From positions 1-17,799 of the forward strand of contig CAIOXF010000133.1 of the NCBI GenBank assembly GCA_903862155.1: a stretch of 17,799 nt of DNA, read 5' to 3'. Below the pieces are notes generated by a model that saw nothing but the letters and a program-made list of their open reading frames with translations, was not told where the DNA came from and searched no databases. Positions 7,163 to 13,548 of the stretch are shown piece after piece. The stretch is from an uncultured cyanobacterium. Its GTDB lineage: Bacteria; Cyanobacteriota; Cyanobacteriia; PCC-6307; Cyanobiaceae. Made by a program: the position numbers and the translations under genes. The first letter of the stretch is position 1. Each line of letters opens with the position of its first letter.

Positions 7163-8332
7163 ATGGCCATGCCTCTTCCCTCGTTCTCCCGTTCCGGTCT
7201 GGTGTCTGCTCGTGCGGCCAGGGCCCTGCTGTCGGCGGCCGTGGCCGGAGGGATCGGTGTGGCTGTGGGGGGTATGGCGTTGGTGCTGCCTCCCCAGGCC
7301 CGCGCCCAGGGCGCCGCCAGCGCGGCCATTGGCCGGCAATCGTTTGTGGCGGAGGCCGTGCGGAGGGCGGGGCCTGCGGTGGTGACCATCGACACGGAGC
7401 GCACCGTGGTGCTGCCGGGCGGCCCGGCCGGTGGGCTGCCCCGTGCCTTGTTGATGGATCCCCTATTCCGTCAATTCTTCGGGGTGCCCCAGCAGCTGCC
7501 GCCCTCCCAGCGCACTGAGCGAGGCCAGGGCAGCGGCGTGATCTTCAGTCCCGATGGCCTGATCCTCACCAATGCCCACGTGGTGGAAAAGAGCGACAAA
7601 GTCACGGTGGGCCTGCAGGACGGCCGCCGTGCGGCCGGCACCGTGGTGGGAATGGATCCGATCACCGATTTGGCGGTGGTGCGCCTGGCCGGTGGTGCGG
7701 TGTGGCCGGTGGCGCCCCTCGGCAACTCCGACACCTTGCATGTGGGCGATTGGGCCATCGCGGTGGGCAATCCCTTTGGCCTCGACAACACGGTGACCCT
7801 GGGCATCGTGAGCAACCTCAACCGCAATGCCAGCAAGCTCGGCATCACCGACAAGCGCCTGGATCTGATCCAGACCGACGCCGCCATCAATCCCGGCAAC
7901 TCCGGCGGTCCGCTGCTCAATGCCGATGGCGAAGTGGTGGGCATCAACACCCTGGTGCGTTCCGGCCCTGGGGCCGGCCTGGGCTTTGCCATCCCGATCA
8001 ACCGGGCGCGCCAGATCGCCTCACAGTTGATCGCCAGCGGCAAGGTGGCCCATCCCTTTATCGGCGTGGGGCTCGATGTGGTGCGCACCAGCGATGGCGG
8101 CCCCGCTGCTGGAGCCCGGGTGGTGTCGGTGGCCCCCAATGGGCCCGCGGCCCGGGCGGGATTGCGCCAAGGGGATGTGGTGGTGGCCGCTGGCGGTCAG
8201 CCGGTGCAGAGCCCCAGTGGGCTCGTGGCGATGGTGGAACGCACCGGGGTGGGCCGCCCGCTCACCCTCACGGTGAACAGGGGCGGCGCAGAACTGCAGG
8301 TGTCCGTCACTCCGGCCCAGCTGGGCGGCTGA
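7163..8332 (+). CDS. HtrA/Deg-type serine protease
   Basis: Trypsin-like protease/chaperone for protein quality control in the periplasm, thylakoid lumen or at the membrane. It is 389 aa from the ATG at 7163; a TTG at 7124 is an unlikely upstream start. An N-terminal signal sequence (ARALLSAAVAGGIGVAVGG core) ends in ARAQG, consistent with export. The catalytic triad is His139 (LTNAHVV), Asp169 (DPITDLAVV) and Ser247 (GNSGGP). One PDZ domain occupies roughly 298-385. A single PDZ and this length match the cyanobacterial HtrA/HhoA/HhoB group; I cannot choose among the three paralogue names. It is transcribed alone, divergent from the hrpB cluster and convergent with the Cys-rich micro-protein gene. 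Confidence 0.93.
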   Translation: MAMPLPSFSRSGLVSARAARALLSAAVAGGIGVAVGGMALVLPPQARAQGAASAAIGRQSFVAEAVRRAGPAVVTIDTERTVVLPGGPAGGLPRALLMDPLFRQFFGVPQQLPPSQRTERGQGSGVIFSPDGLILTNAHVVEKSDKVTVGLQDGRRAAGTVVGMDPITDLAVVRLAGGAVWPVAPLGNSDTLHVGDWAIAVGNPFGLDNTVTLGIVSNLNRNASKLGITDKRLDLIQTDAAINPGNSGGPLLNADGEVVGINTLVRSGPGAGLGFAIPINRARQIASQLIASGKVAHPFIGVGLDVVRTSDGGPAAGARVVSVAPNGPAARAGLRQGDVVVAAGGQPVQSPSGLVAMVERTGVGRPLTLTVNRGGAELQVSVTPAQLGG

Positions 8333-8347
8333 TTGGGGCCTTCGCCC

Positions 8348-8515
8348 TCAGGGCTGCTCACGCAGCTCTTCCACGCAGCGCGTCACGCACTCGCCATCGT
8401 CGAGAGAGCAGGTGGTGATGCAGCTGAAGTAGGTCTCCACTGCATCAAAGCTGGTGTCTTGCTGCCCTGGATGGGGTGAGTCGGTCTGGAACAGGCCATC
8501 GAACGAGCTCTGCAT
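8348..8515 (-). CDS. 55-aa twin-CX3C micro-protein
   Basis: ATG at 8515 to TGA at 8348-8350, 55 residues. After a variable N-terminus, the core FDAVETYFSCITTCSLDDGE continues into CVTRCVEELREQP. Four cysteines form two CX3C units, Cys32/Cys36 and Cys43/Cys47, separated by six residues. The helical pattern suggests a helix-turn-helix hairpin that could be locked by two disulfides or could bind a metal. I recall similar short proteins in marine picocyanobacteria, but no function is known to me. It follows the ABC-F gene on the same strand after a 119-bp gap and converges with htrA, 15 bp from its stop. The spaced cysteines and conserved-looking core make chance unlikely. Confidence 0.75.
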   Translation of the reverse strand: MQSSFDGLFQTDSPHPGQQDTSFDAVETYFSCITTCSLDDGECVTRCVEELREQP

Positions 8516-8523
8516 GGGATGAA

Positions 8524-8538
8524 CTCCAGCGACTGGAG
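8524..8538. repeat. 6-bp inverted repeat just upstream of the micro-protein start
   Basis: CTCCAG-CGA-CTGGAG is perfect, and its inner edge is 8 bases from the ATG at 8515. On the minus-strand transcript it would be a small hairpin occupying the ribosome-binding area, or it may be a DNA operator. There is no Shine-Dalgarno sequence in the few bases left between it and the start. Confidence 0.5.
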
Positions 8539-8569
8539 CGCGGGCGGGGGTGTTGTCAGCCTATGCAGA

Positions 8570-8605
8570 CATTTGGCGGCTGAGACCAGCTCGGCCGCCG
8601 AAATG
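8570..8605. repeat. Long bulged hairpin after the ABC-F gene
   Basis: Left arm 8570-8584 and right arm 8590-8605 pair through CATTT/AAATG, GGCGGC/GCCGCC and GAG/CTC, with one G.U pair, one bulged G (8600) and a five-base loop (ACCAG). This makes 15 pairs. It begins 30 bp beyond the ABC-F stop and lies 55 bp before the micro-protein start. No T-run follows, so it is not a standard intrinsic terminator. It could be a 3' stabilising hairpin, an imperfect terminator or part of the micro-protein leader. Confidence 0.55.
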
Positions 8606-8634
8606 AGTGGGTGTGCCTACGACGCCGTGAAGTT

Positions 8635-10380
8635 CTATTGCGCGTTGTTGGCTGAAGCTTTGGCAGCCTTCTTCTCGGCAGCCTTAGCGGCTTGCTTGGC
8701 CTTGTTGGCCGCCTGTTTGGCGGCCTTGGCCTGGGCGGCCTCGGCAGCGAGGCGCTCTTCGGCTTCCTCTCGCTTCTTCTCCAGGTAGTAGGCGTAGTCG
8801 CCCCGGTAGAGCACCAGCTCGCCGTCGCGCAGTTCCACAATCTTGTTGGCCACTCGCCCGATGAAGTAGCGGTCGTGGCTCACCAACAGTGCAGCACCCT
8901 CGTATTCGATTAAGGCGTCTTCCAGCATCTGTTTGGCCGGGATGTCGAGGTGGTTGGTGGGCTCATCCAGCACCAGCAGATTGCAGGGCTTGAGCAGCAT
9001 CAGGGCTAACGCCAGCCGTGCCTTCTCGCCGCCGCTGAGCTTGCCGGCCTCTTTGAACACGCTCTCGTTGGAGAAGCAGAAGCTGCCCAGCAGGGAGCGC
9101 ACTTGCGTCTGGGTCCAGTCGGGCACCACCTCAAAGATCGTGTCGATCACGGTTTTGCTCAGGTCGAGGGCCTCGGCCTGGTTCTGCTCGAAATAGCCGG
9201 CGATCACGTTGTGCTCACCCAGGCCCGCGAAGCCCTCATCCGGCTGTTCGGTCCCCATGATCAGGCGCAGCAGGGTGGATTTCCCGGCGCCGTTGGGGCC
9301 CACGAAGGCGATGCGATCGCCCCGCTCCACCTCCAGCCCTGCCCCAAGGAACAGGATCTGTTCGCCGTAGCTGTGGGTGAGATCACGAATCTCGGCCACC
9401 ACGCGGCCTGAGCGGGGAGGCTCGGGGAAGCGGAAGCGAGGGCCGCCCACGGTTTCCACCGGGGCATCAATCCGCTCCACTTTCTCCAGCAGCTTCTCGC
9501 GGCTCTTGGCCTGGGTGGATCGGGTGGCGCTGGCGCGGAAGCGATCGATGTAGGCCTGCTGGGTGGCCAGTTCCTTCTGCTGGCGCTCAAAGGCGGCCTG
9601 GGACGCCTCGCGCTCCAGGGCTTTCTGCTCCAGGTGCTGGCTGTAGTTGCCCAGATAGGAGCGCGACACGCCCCGCTCGGTTTCCACGATCTGGTTGCAT
9701 ACCCGATCCAGGAAGGTGCGGTCGTGGCTGATCACCACGATCGCGGCGCTTTGCTCCAGCAGGTAGCCCTCCAGCCACTGGATGGTTTCCACGTCTAAGT
9801 GGTTGGTGGGCTCGTCGAGGAGCAGCAGATCGGGCTCTTGGAGCAGGATCTTGCCCAGGGCGATGCGCATCTGCCAGCCGCCCGAGTAGTCGGCCACCAG
9901 CTGCTCGGCGCCTTCCGGGGTGAATCCGATGGTGGGCAGCAGCTTGTCGATGCGGGCGTCGAGCTCGTAACCATGCAGCGCCTCGAAGCGCTCATGCAGG
10001 TGGCCGAGCTCGTGGATCAGTTCCTCGAGGTGATCTGGATCACTGGCGGCCTTCTCGCTGGCCATTTCGTGCTCAACCGCGTGCTTGCGGTTGAGCACCA
10101 CCGCCGCTTCCCCGAAGGCCTGGAACAGCTCTTCCCGCACCGTGCGTTGCGGGTCCACGTCAAATTCCTGCTGCAGGTAGGCGATGCGCGGGTCGCCCTG
10201 CTTCACAACCTGGCCGCTGCTGGGCTCCTCCAGTCCCGAGATGATCCGCATCTGGGTGGATTTGCCAGCGCCGTTCACCCCCACCAGGCCGATGCGGTCG
10301 CCGGGCTTCACCTCCCAGGTGACGTCGCGCAGCACCTCCCCCGTGGGATAGATCTTGCCGATGCGTTCGAGGCGGAGCAA
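8635..10380 (-). CDS. ABC-F family ATPase
   Basis: A soluble protein with two ATP-binding cassettes and no membrane domain, acting (by family) on ribosomes rather than in transport. It is 581 aa from a TTG at 10380 (MLRLERIGKIYPTGEV), where homology begins; the frame also allows a TTG at 10446. First cassette: Walker A GVNGAGKST (34-42), signature SGGW (166-169), DEPTNHLD (189-196). Linker about 220-325. Second cassette: GPNGAGKST (361-369), LSGGE (448-452), DEPTNHLD (472-479), SHDRYF. The C-terminal 45 residues are an Ala/Lys/Glu-rich helix likely to contact RNA. It resembles the Uup/EttA group but cannot be named more exactly. It is transcribed alone and divergent from the small plus-strand gene at 10473. 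Confidence 0.93.
   Translation of the reverse strand: MLRLERIGKIYPTGEVLRDVTWEVKPGDRIGLVGVNGAGKSTQMRIISGLEEPSSGQVVKQGDPRIAYLQQEFDVDPQRTVREELFQAFGEAAVVLNRKHAVEHEMASEKAASDPDHLEELIHELGHLHERFEALHGYELDARIDKLLPTIGFTPEGAEQLVADYSGGWQMRIALGKILLQEPDLLLLDEPTNHLDVETIQWLEGYLLEQSAAIVVISHDRTFLDRVCNQIVETERGVSRSYLGNYSQHLEQKALEREASQAAFERQQKELATQQAYIDRFRASATRSTQAKSREKLLEKVERIDAPVETVGGPRFRFPEPPRSGRVVAEIRDLTHSYGEQILFLGAGLEVERGDRIAFVGPNGAGKSTLLRLIMGTEQPDEGFAGLGEHNVIAGYFEQNQAEALDLSKTVIDTIFEVVPDWTQTQVRSLLGSFCFSNESVFKEAGKLSGGEKARLALALMLLKPCNLLVLDEPTNHLDIPAKQMLEDALIEYEGAALLVSHDRYFIGRVANKIVELRDGELVLYRGDYAYYLEKKREEAEERLAAEAAQAKAAKQAANKAKQAAKAAEKKAAKASANNAQ
9313..9320. repeat. HIP1 octamer GCGATCGC
   Basis: One GCGATCGC, the palindrome that is over-represented in many cyanobacterial genomes, lies inside the ABC-F coding region. 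A second copy is at 14375-14382 in hflX. Two copies are roughly what a GC-rich window of this size gives by chance, so this is weak support for the taxon. Confidence 0.5.
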
Positions 10381-10472
10381 AGGGCGCGCGCAGAAAATGC
10401 CACCCTCATCATCCCCGTCGGGGGGCTCGGGCAGACTTCGCAACAAAGCGTCTGGACCGCGCCGGGAGGGGG

Positions 10473-10700
10473 ATGATCAAGCGCCTGGAACAGGTGACGG
10501 CCCTGGTGGTGGCAGCCGGCCTGGCGATCGTGAGTTACTGGCTGTTCTTCAGCTGGGCCGGCGGCGGCGGCATCAACCGCCCCGGCCAGCCCAAGCGACC
10601 TGCCTCACAGGCCGCCGCGCGCCTTGATCAGCCATTGCTTGCTGGCCGCGTCGTCGAGGGAGCCGATGTGGGCCTTCACCTCCTCCGGGGTGACGGGTAA
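10473..10700 (+). CDS. Small one-TM protein, possible
   Basis: 75 codons from the ATG at 10473. The first 35 residues look like a genuine membrane peptide: a basic start (MIKRLEQ), one hydrophobic helix (TALVVAAGLAIVSYWLFFSW), then a Gly-rich turn and a basic Pro/Lys stretch. The last 32 codons overlap the Nif11-like gene on the opposite strand and read like reverse-complement noise, so the conserved part is probably only about the first 45 residues. It is divergent from the ABC-F gene, with 92 bp between starts if the TTG at 10380 is used. Function not recognised. Another possibility is that a natural stop was lost, extending the frame into its neighbour. Confidence 0.5.
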   Translation: MIKRLEQVTALVVAAGLAIVSYWLFFSWAGGGGINRPGQPKRPASQAAARLDQPLLAGRVVEGADVGLHLLRGDG

Positions 10701-10856
10701 GCCCGCCGCTTCCCCCAGCTCCACGATCCGCGCCAGGGCGCCTTTGGGATCCTGCAGGGCCTGGCGGAACAGGGCCTGGGTGAGATTGTGATCGGCGCTG
10801 ATCTGGGCGTAGAGGGCCGGAGCGTTGCCGGAGCCGGGAGCGGGGCTGGCGGTCAT
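10605..10856 (-). CDS. Nif11-like small protein
   Basis: 83 aa from the ATG at 10854-10856. After a short Pro/Gly-rich start, the body ALYAQISADHNLTQALFRQA, followed by ...IVELGEAAGLPVTPEEVKAH and ...DDAASKQWLIKARGGL, matches the Nif11 helical domain (helix, 'aDxxL', then 'A...aGlxvtxeEv'). Nif11 domains are best known as leader regions of proteusin and lanthipeptide precursors, but stand-alone copies of unknown role are common in picocyanobacteria. Here there is no Cys/Ser/Thr-rich core peptide after the RGGL end and no modification enzyme nearby, so a stand-alone protein is favoured. The gene is tail-to-tail with, and overlaps, the small plus-strand frame at 10473-10700. Confidence 0.75.
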   Translation of the reverse strand: MTASPAPGSGNAPALYAQISADHNLTQALFRQALQDPKGALARIVELGEAAGLPVTPEEVKAHIGSLDDAASKQWLIKARGGL

Positions 10857-10871
10857 GGAGGTGCACTGTGT

Positions 10872-10881
10872 GCTTCGAAGC
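10872..10881. promoter_or_regulatory. 10-bp palindrome upstream of the Nif11-like gene
   Basis: GCTTCGAAGC is perfect, and 15 bp downstream of it on the minus strand is the Nif11-like ATG. A second short palindrome, GTGCAC (10861-10866), lies between. The 104-bp gap up to the next gene holds nothing else I can name. A role as operator is possible but unproven. Confidence 0.3.
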
Positions 10882-10960
10882 TATGGGGCCCTGCCCGGGT
10901 GGGAAAGCACGCCAGCGCGGCTTGTTGCCGGCCGTTACCGGGCCGTGGAGTGGTGGGCGA

Positions 10961-11296
10961 TCAGGCGGCCTGGGGGGCGTCGGCTTCCGGGGTGCCGGCC
11001 GCGAAGGCATCTTCCATGCTGCGGGCATCCAGGCACAGCACCTTGCGCAGCTCGGCGTAGTTGGCGGCCAGGGCGGTGCGGCCTTCCTGCTGGGCGCCGA
11101 ATTCGGCCCGCTGCAGGACGTGGTGCAGGTGGGTGAGCAGGTAGGGGCTGATCACGGCGGACACCAGCACGTCGCTCGATTCGGCGGCGCTGCGCCGCTT
11201 GGGTGGCGCGGCCTTTCGGGCGGCAGCGGGCCGGGCGGCGGTGCGGGGAGTCCGGGGCGTTACCGCGGCCGGAACAGCGCTGGAGCTGCGAGCCAT
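10961..11296 (-). CDS. Hypothetical protein with basic Ala/Pro/Lys-rich tail
   Basis: 111 aa from the ATG at 11294-11296; the frame is open further upstream but that part crosses the divergent promoter region. Residues 1-38 are rich in Ala, Pro, Lys and Arg (for example RTPRTAARPAAARKAAPPKR), like a flexible nucleic-acid-binding tail. Residues 42-95 look helical, with HLHHVLQRAEFGAQQEGRTA and YAELRKVLCLDARSMEDAFA. No membrane segment or known domain is seen. It diverges from the ribbon-helix-helix regulator gene across a 93-bp spacer with overlapping palindromes, so it may be that regulator's target. DNA binding by the tail is an inference from composition only. Confidence 0.7.
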   Translation of the reverse strand: MARSSSAVPAAVTPRTPRTAARPAAARKAAPPKRRSAAESSDVLVSAVISPYLLTHLHHVLQRAEFGAQQEGRTALAANYAELRKVLCLDARSMEDAFAAGTPEADAPQAA

Positions 11297-11321
11297 GGCG
11301 GAACGGGGGTGAAAAGTGCCA

Positions 11322-11345
11322 CCAGCATAGTGCTGGATACTATCC
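11322..11345. promoter_or_regulatory. Overlapping palindromes in RHH divergent spacer
   Basis: CCAGCA-TAG-TGCTGG (11322-11336) is perfect, and its last two bases begin a second perfect palindrome, GGATA-C-TATCC (11335-11345). A third pairing, ATAGT (11327-11331) with ACTAT (11339-11343), spans both. The cluster is centred in the spacer between the RHH regulator gene and the basic-tail protein gene. Tandem short palindromes are typical of sites bound by RHH dimers, so this is a good operator candidate for autoregulation. Confidence 0.55.
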
Positions 11346-11389
11346 AAAAGCATCTCTGTACACTCGGGCCTATCCGAGCGGCATGCGGC

Positions 11390-11683
11390 GTGGCCACCCG
11401 CCAGACCTCCTCTAGTGGCCGGCCCAAGTCGCCCCGCATCCAAGTGGTGCTTCCGGAAGACCTCTGTGAGCGGCTCACGGCCCTAGCGGAAGCCGACAGC
11501 CGCACCGTGAGCAACATGGCCAAGGTGCTGATCCAGCAGGGCGTTGAGCGCCTCGAGGCGGCCCGTGCCGGGGCGGCGCCGACCCCGGAGCGCTTCCGCG
11601 AGGCCCTTGAGCAGCAGGAGCGTGTTGGCACCCAGCGGTTGCGTGGGGCGCCCCGGCGCCTGCGGCTGCAGCGGCCCGGCTGA
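11390..11683 (+). CDS. Ribbon-helix-helix (CopG/Arc-like) DNA-binding protein
   Basis: 97 aa from a GTG at 11390, chosen because everything upstream in frame lies over the spacer and the opposite gene; no ATG fits. Residues 15-55 show the RHH pattern: beta strand PRIQVVLPEDL, helix CERLTALAEADSRT, helix VSNMAKVLIQQGVERLEAA. Such proteins bind DNA as dimers, inserting the strand into the major groove, and often repress their own promoter. The C-terminus (from about 82) is very basic (RLRGAPRRLRLQ). There is no toxin-like partner beside it; the only divergent gene encodes the basic-tail protein. Its stop is 5 bp from the anmK stop on the other strand. The regulatory role is inferred from the fold. 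Confidence 0.72.
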   Translation: MATRQTSSSGRPKSPRIQVVLPEDLCERLTALAEADSRTVSNMAKVLIQQGVERLEAARAGAAPTPERFREALEQQERVGTQRLRGAPRRLRLQRPG

Positions 11684-11688
11684 GCGAG

Positions 11689-12816
11689 CTAGGGCCGGGC
11701 GCACACCCCAAGCACTGTCGCCCGTTCCGCTCCAGTCACCGACGGGGCTGAGCCCGGTACACCGCGCCAGTGCCACCAGGCCAGTAGGGCGAAGGCCAGG
11801 GCCTCGCGCTGGCTGTCGGCGATACCCAGCGCTTCGAGGGGGCGAACGGCCATGCCGGTGCAGCGCCAACGCAGCTCCCGCGTCAGGGCGCCGTTGCGGG
11901 CGCCGCCGCCGGCCACCAGCAGCTCGATCGGCCGCGGGCCGCGGGCCAGATCCTGGGCCACGGCCGCAGCGGAGAAGGCGGCCAGGGTGGCCAGGGCATC
12001 AGTGGGTTCGGCCCCGGCGCGTTCCATCTCCTTAAGTCGGCGCTGCAGATCGGGGCGGCCAAACAGCTCACGGCCGGTGGATTTTGGCGGCGGTTGCTGC
12101 AGGTAGGGCTCCTGCAGCCAGCGCTGCACCAGCGGTTCGTGCACGCGGCCGGCCAGGGCCCAATTGCCATCGGCGTCGTGGGTCTGGGTGCCACCGCTGA
12201 ACTGGTGCACCGCTAGATCCAGCAGGGTGTTGGCGGGGCCGCAGTCCCAGCCGCGCACTGGCTCGCGGCTGCCCGGACCGCTCGCGGGTGGGATCAGGGT
12301 GAGGTTGGCGATCCCGCCCAGGTTGAGCAGGGCCCGCCATCCGCCGGTGCGCCCCAGCAGGGCTTCGTCGCAGGGGGGCACCAGCGGGGCTCCCTGGCCG
12401 CCGAGGGCAAGGTCTTGAGCGCGGAAATCGAACACCACCGGCCGATGCAACAGCTGCGCCAGCAGAGGCCCCTGGAGCAACTGCCAGCTGGCGCCGCGCT
12501 TGTTGCTGGCGGGTGGCCGGTGCCAGATGGTCTGGCCGTGGCATCCCACCAGCTCGGCGCGGCCCTCGGGGTCGCAGGCGTTGGCTGCGGCGGCCTGGGC
12601 TTCGCTAATGGCCTCGGCGAGCTCCAGGAGCTGGGCGCTATTGCGCGCGTCTCCCTGGCCCACGGCGATCAGGTGCTGGCGGAGTTCGGCTGGATAGGGA
12701 TGGAACGCGCTCTGCTCAATACGCCAGCGCGGGGCTCGCGGCGAGCCCCAGAACTCGGCCAGCACCGCATCCACCCCATCGGCGCTGGTGCCGCTCATCA
12801 ATCCCAGCACCCGCAT
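11689..12816 (-). CDS. anmK: Anhydro-N-acetylmuramic acid kinase
   Basis: Phosphorylates and opens 1,6-anhydro-MurNAc released during peptidoglycan turnover, giving MurNAc-6-phosphate for recycling. It is 375 aa from the ATG at 12816 (MRVLGLMSGTSADGVD); an ATG at 12825 would add three residues. Family blocks in order: MSGTSADGVD (7-16), GCHGQTIWH, DFRAQDLALGGQGAPLVP, LNLGGIANLTLI, WDCGPANTLLD, PPKSTGRELF, LLVAGGGARN. Length is normal (E. coli about 369). The start lies only about 10 bp beyond the T-run of the strong terminator following the peroxiredoxin gene, leaving no room for a promoter between. Expression must come from read-through or from a start site inside the peroxiredoxin gene. Confidence 0.95.
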   Translation of the reverse strand: MRVLGLMSGTSADGVDAVLAEFWGSPRAPRWRIEQSAFHPYPAELRQHLIAVGQGDARNSAQLLELAEAISEAQAAAANACDPEGRAELVGCHGQTIWHRPPASNKRGASWQLLQGPLLAQLLHRPVVFDFRAQDLALGGQGAPLVPPCDEALLGRTGGWRALLNLGGIANLTLIPPASGPGSREPVRGWDCGPANTLLDLAVHQFSGGTQTHDADGNWALAGRVHEPLVQRWLQEPYLQQPPPKSTGRELFGRPDLQRRLKEMERAGAEPTDALATLAAFSAAAVAQDLARGPRPIELLVAGGGARNGALTRELRWRCTGMAVRPLEALGIADSQREALAFALLAWWHWRGVPGSAPSVTGAERATVLGVCARP

Positions 12817-12826
12817 GATCGCCATC

Positions 12827-12856
12827 AAAAAAGCCCCCGGGAATTCTCCCGGGGGC
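12827..12856 (-). terminator. Strong intrinsic terminator after the peroxiredoxin gene
   Basis: On the minus strand a perfect 10-bp stem (arms 12847-12856 and 12833-12842, GCCCCCGGGA with TCCCGGGGGC) closes a four-base GAAT loop and is followed by six T (12832-12827). It starts 20 bp after the peroxiredoxin stop. This is the only textbook factor-independent terminator seen in the window. Confidence 0.93.
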
Positions 12857-12876
12857 CAGGGCTCAAGGGCAGCCGA

Positions 12877-13512
12877 TCACTTGTTGGGCTGGGGGGTCAT
12901 GCGCAGGTAGGGCTTGATCTCGGTGACGCCCTTGGGGAACTTCTCGCGGGCTTCGTTGGTGGGGATGGAGGGCACCACCACGCAGTCGTTGCCGTCTTTC
13001 CAGTTCACCGGGGTGGCCACGGAGTGGTGGTCGGTGAGTTGCAGCGAATCGATCACGCGCAGGATTTCATCGAAGTTCCGGCCGGTGCTGGCGGGATAGG
13101 TGATCTGCAGGCGCAGCTTCTTATTGGGATCGATGATGAACACCGACCGCACCGTGAGGTTGTTGAGGGAATTGGGGTGGATCATCCCGTAGAGATCCGC
13201 CACCGTCTTGTCCTCGTCGGCAAGGATCGGATAGTCAACGGTGGTGCGCTGGGTCTCATTGATGTCGCAGATCCAGCCCTTGTGGCTCTCAGCCGAATCC
13301 ACGCTCAGGGCGATGGTTTTCACGTTGCGCTTTTCCCACTCCGGGCGCAGGCGGGACACCTCACCGAGTTCGGTGGTGCACACCGGGGTGTAGTCGGCGG
13401 GGTGGGAAAACAGCACAACCCAGCTGTCGCCAGCGAAGTCGTAGAAGTTGATCGAGCCCAGCTGGGAGTCCTGGGTGAAATCGGGCACGGTGTCGCCGAG
13501 CTGCAGGGCCAT
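12877..13512 (-). CDS. 1-Cys peroxiredoxin (Prx6 type)
   Basis: Thiol peroxidase reducing hydrogen peroxide and organic peroxides in the cytoplasm. It is 211 aa from the ATG at 13512 (MALQLGDTVPDFT). The active site is PADYTPVC with peroxidatic Cys45 and Thr42. Two further cysteines (Cys82, and one in GNDCVVVPS) lie outside the positions of a 2-Cys resolving residue, and the sequence lacks the YF tail. The C-terminal domain (HHSVATPVNWKDGNDCVVVP...) is the 1-cysPrx_C extension typical of the Prx6 group. It follows hflX with a 31-bp gap and ends in a strong terminator, so it probably has its own promoter as well (TATAAA at 13543-13548). Confidence 0.95.
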   Translation of the reverse strand: MALQLGDTVPDFTQDSQLGSINFYDFAGDSWVVLFSHPADYTPVCTTELGEVSRLRPEWEKRNVKTIALSVDSAESHKGWICDINETQRTTVDYPILADEDKTVADLYGMIHPNSLNNLTVRSVFIIDPNKKLRLQITYPASTGRNFDEILRVIDSLQLTDHHSVATPVNWKDGNDCVVVPSIPTNEAREKFPKGVTEIKPYLRMTPQPNK

Positions 13513-13542
13513 GGCTTGGGAGGCGGAAGCAGGAATTTCTCC

Positions 13543-13548
13543 TTTATA
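13543..13548 (-). promoter_or_regulatory. Possible -10 box of the peroxiredoxin gene
   Basis: TATAAA on the minus strand lies 30 bp before the peroxiredoxin ATG and overlaps the last bases of hflX. At the expected spacing upstream only a poor -35 (CTCATT) is present, so the promoter is weak or activator-dependent. The leader would be about 20-25 bases. Confidence 0.3.

Noticed and set aside
10868..11389. Upstream part of the long plus-strand frame leading into the RHH gene
   Set aside because: It is antisense to the basic-tail protein gene and crosses the divergent spacer; RHH homology starts only after 11390.
11390..11683. RHH gene as the antitoxin of a toxin-antitoxin pair
   Set aside because: No small toxin gene (RelE, PIN, CcdB-like) lies downstream or upstream on the same strand; the next gene downstream is anmK on the opposite strand.
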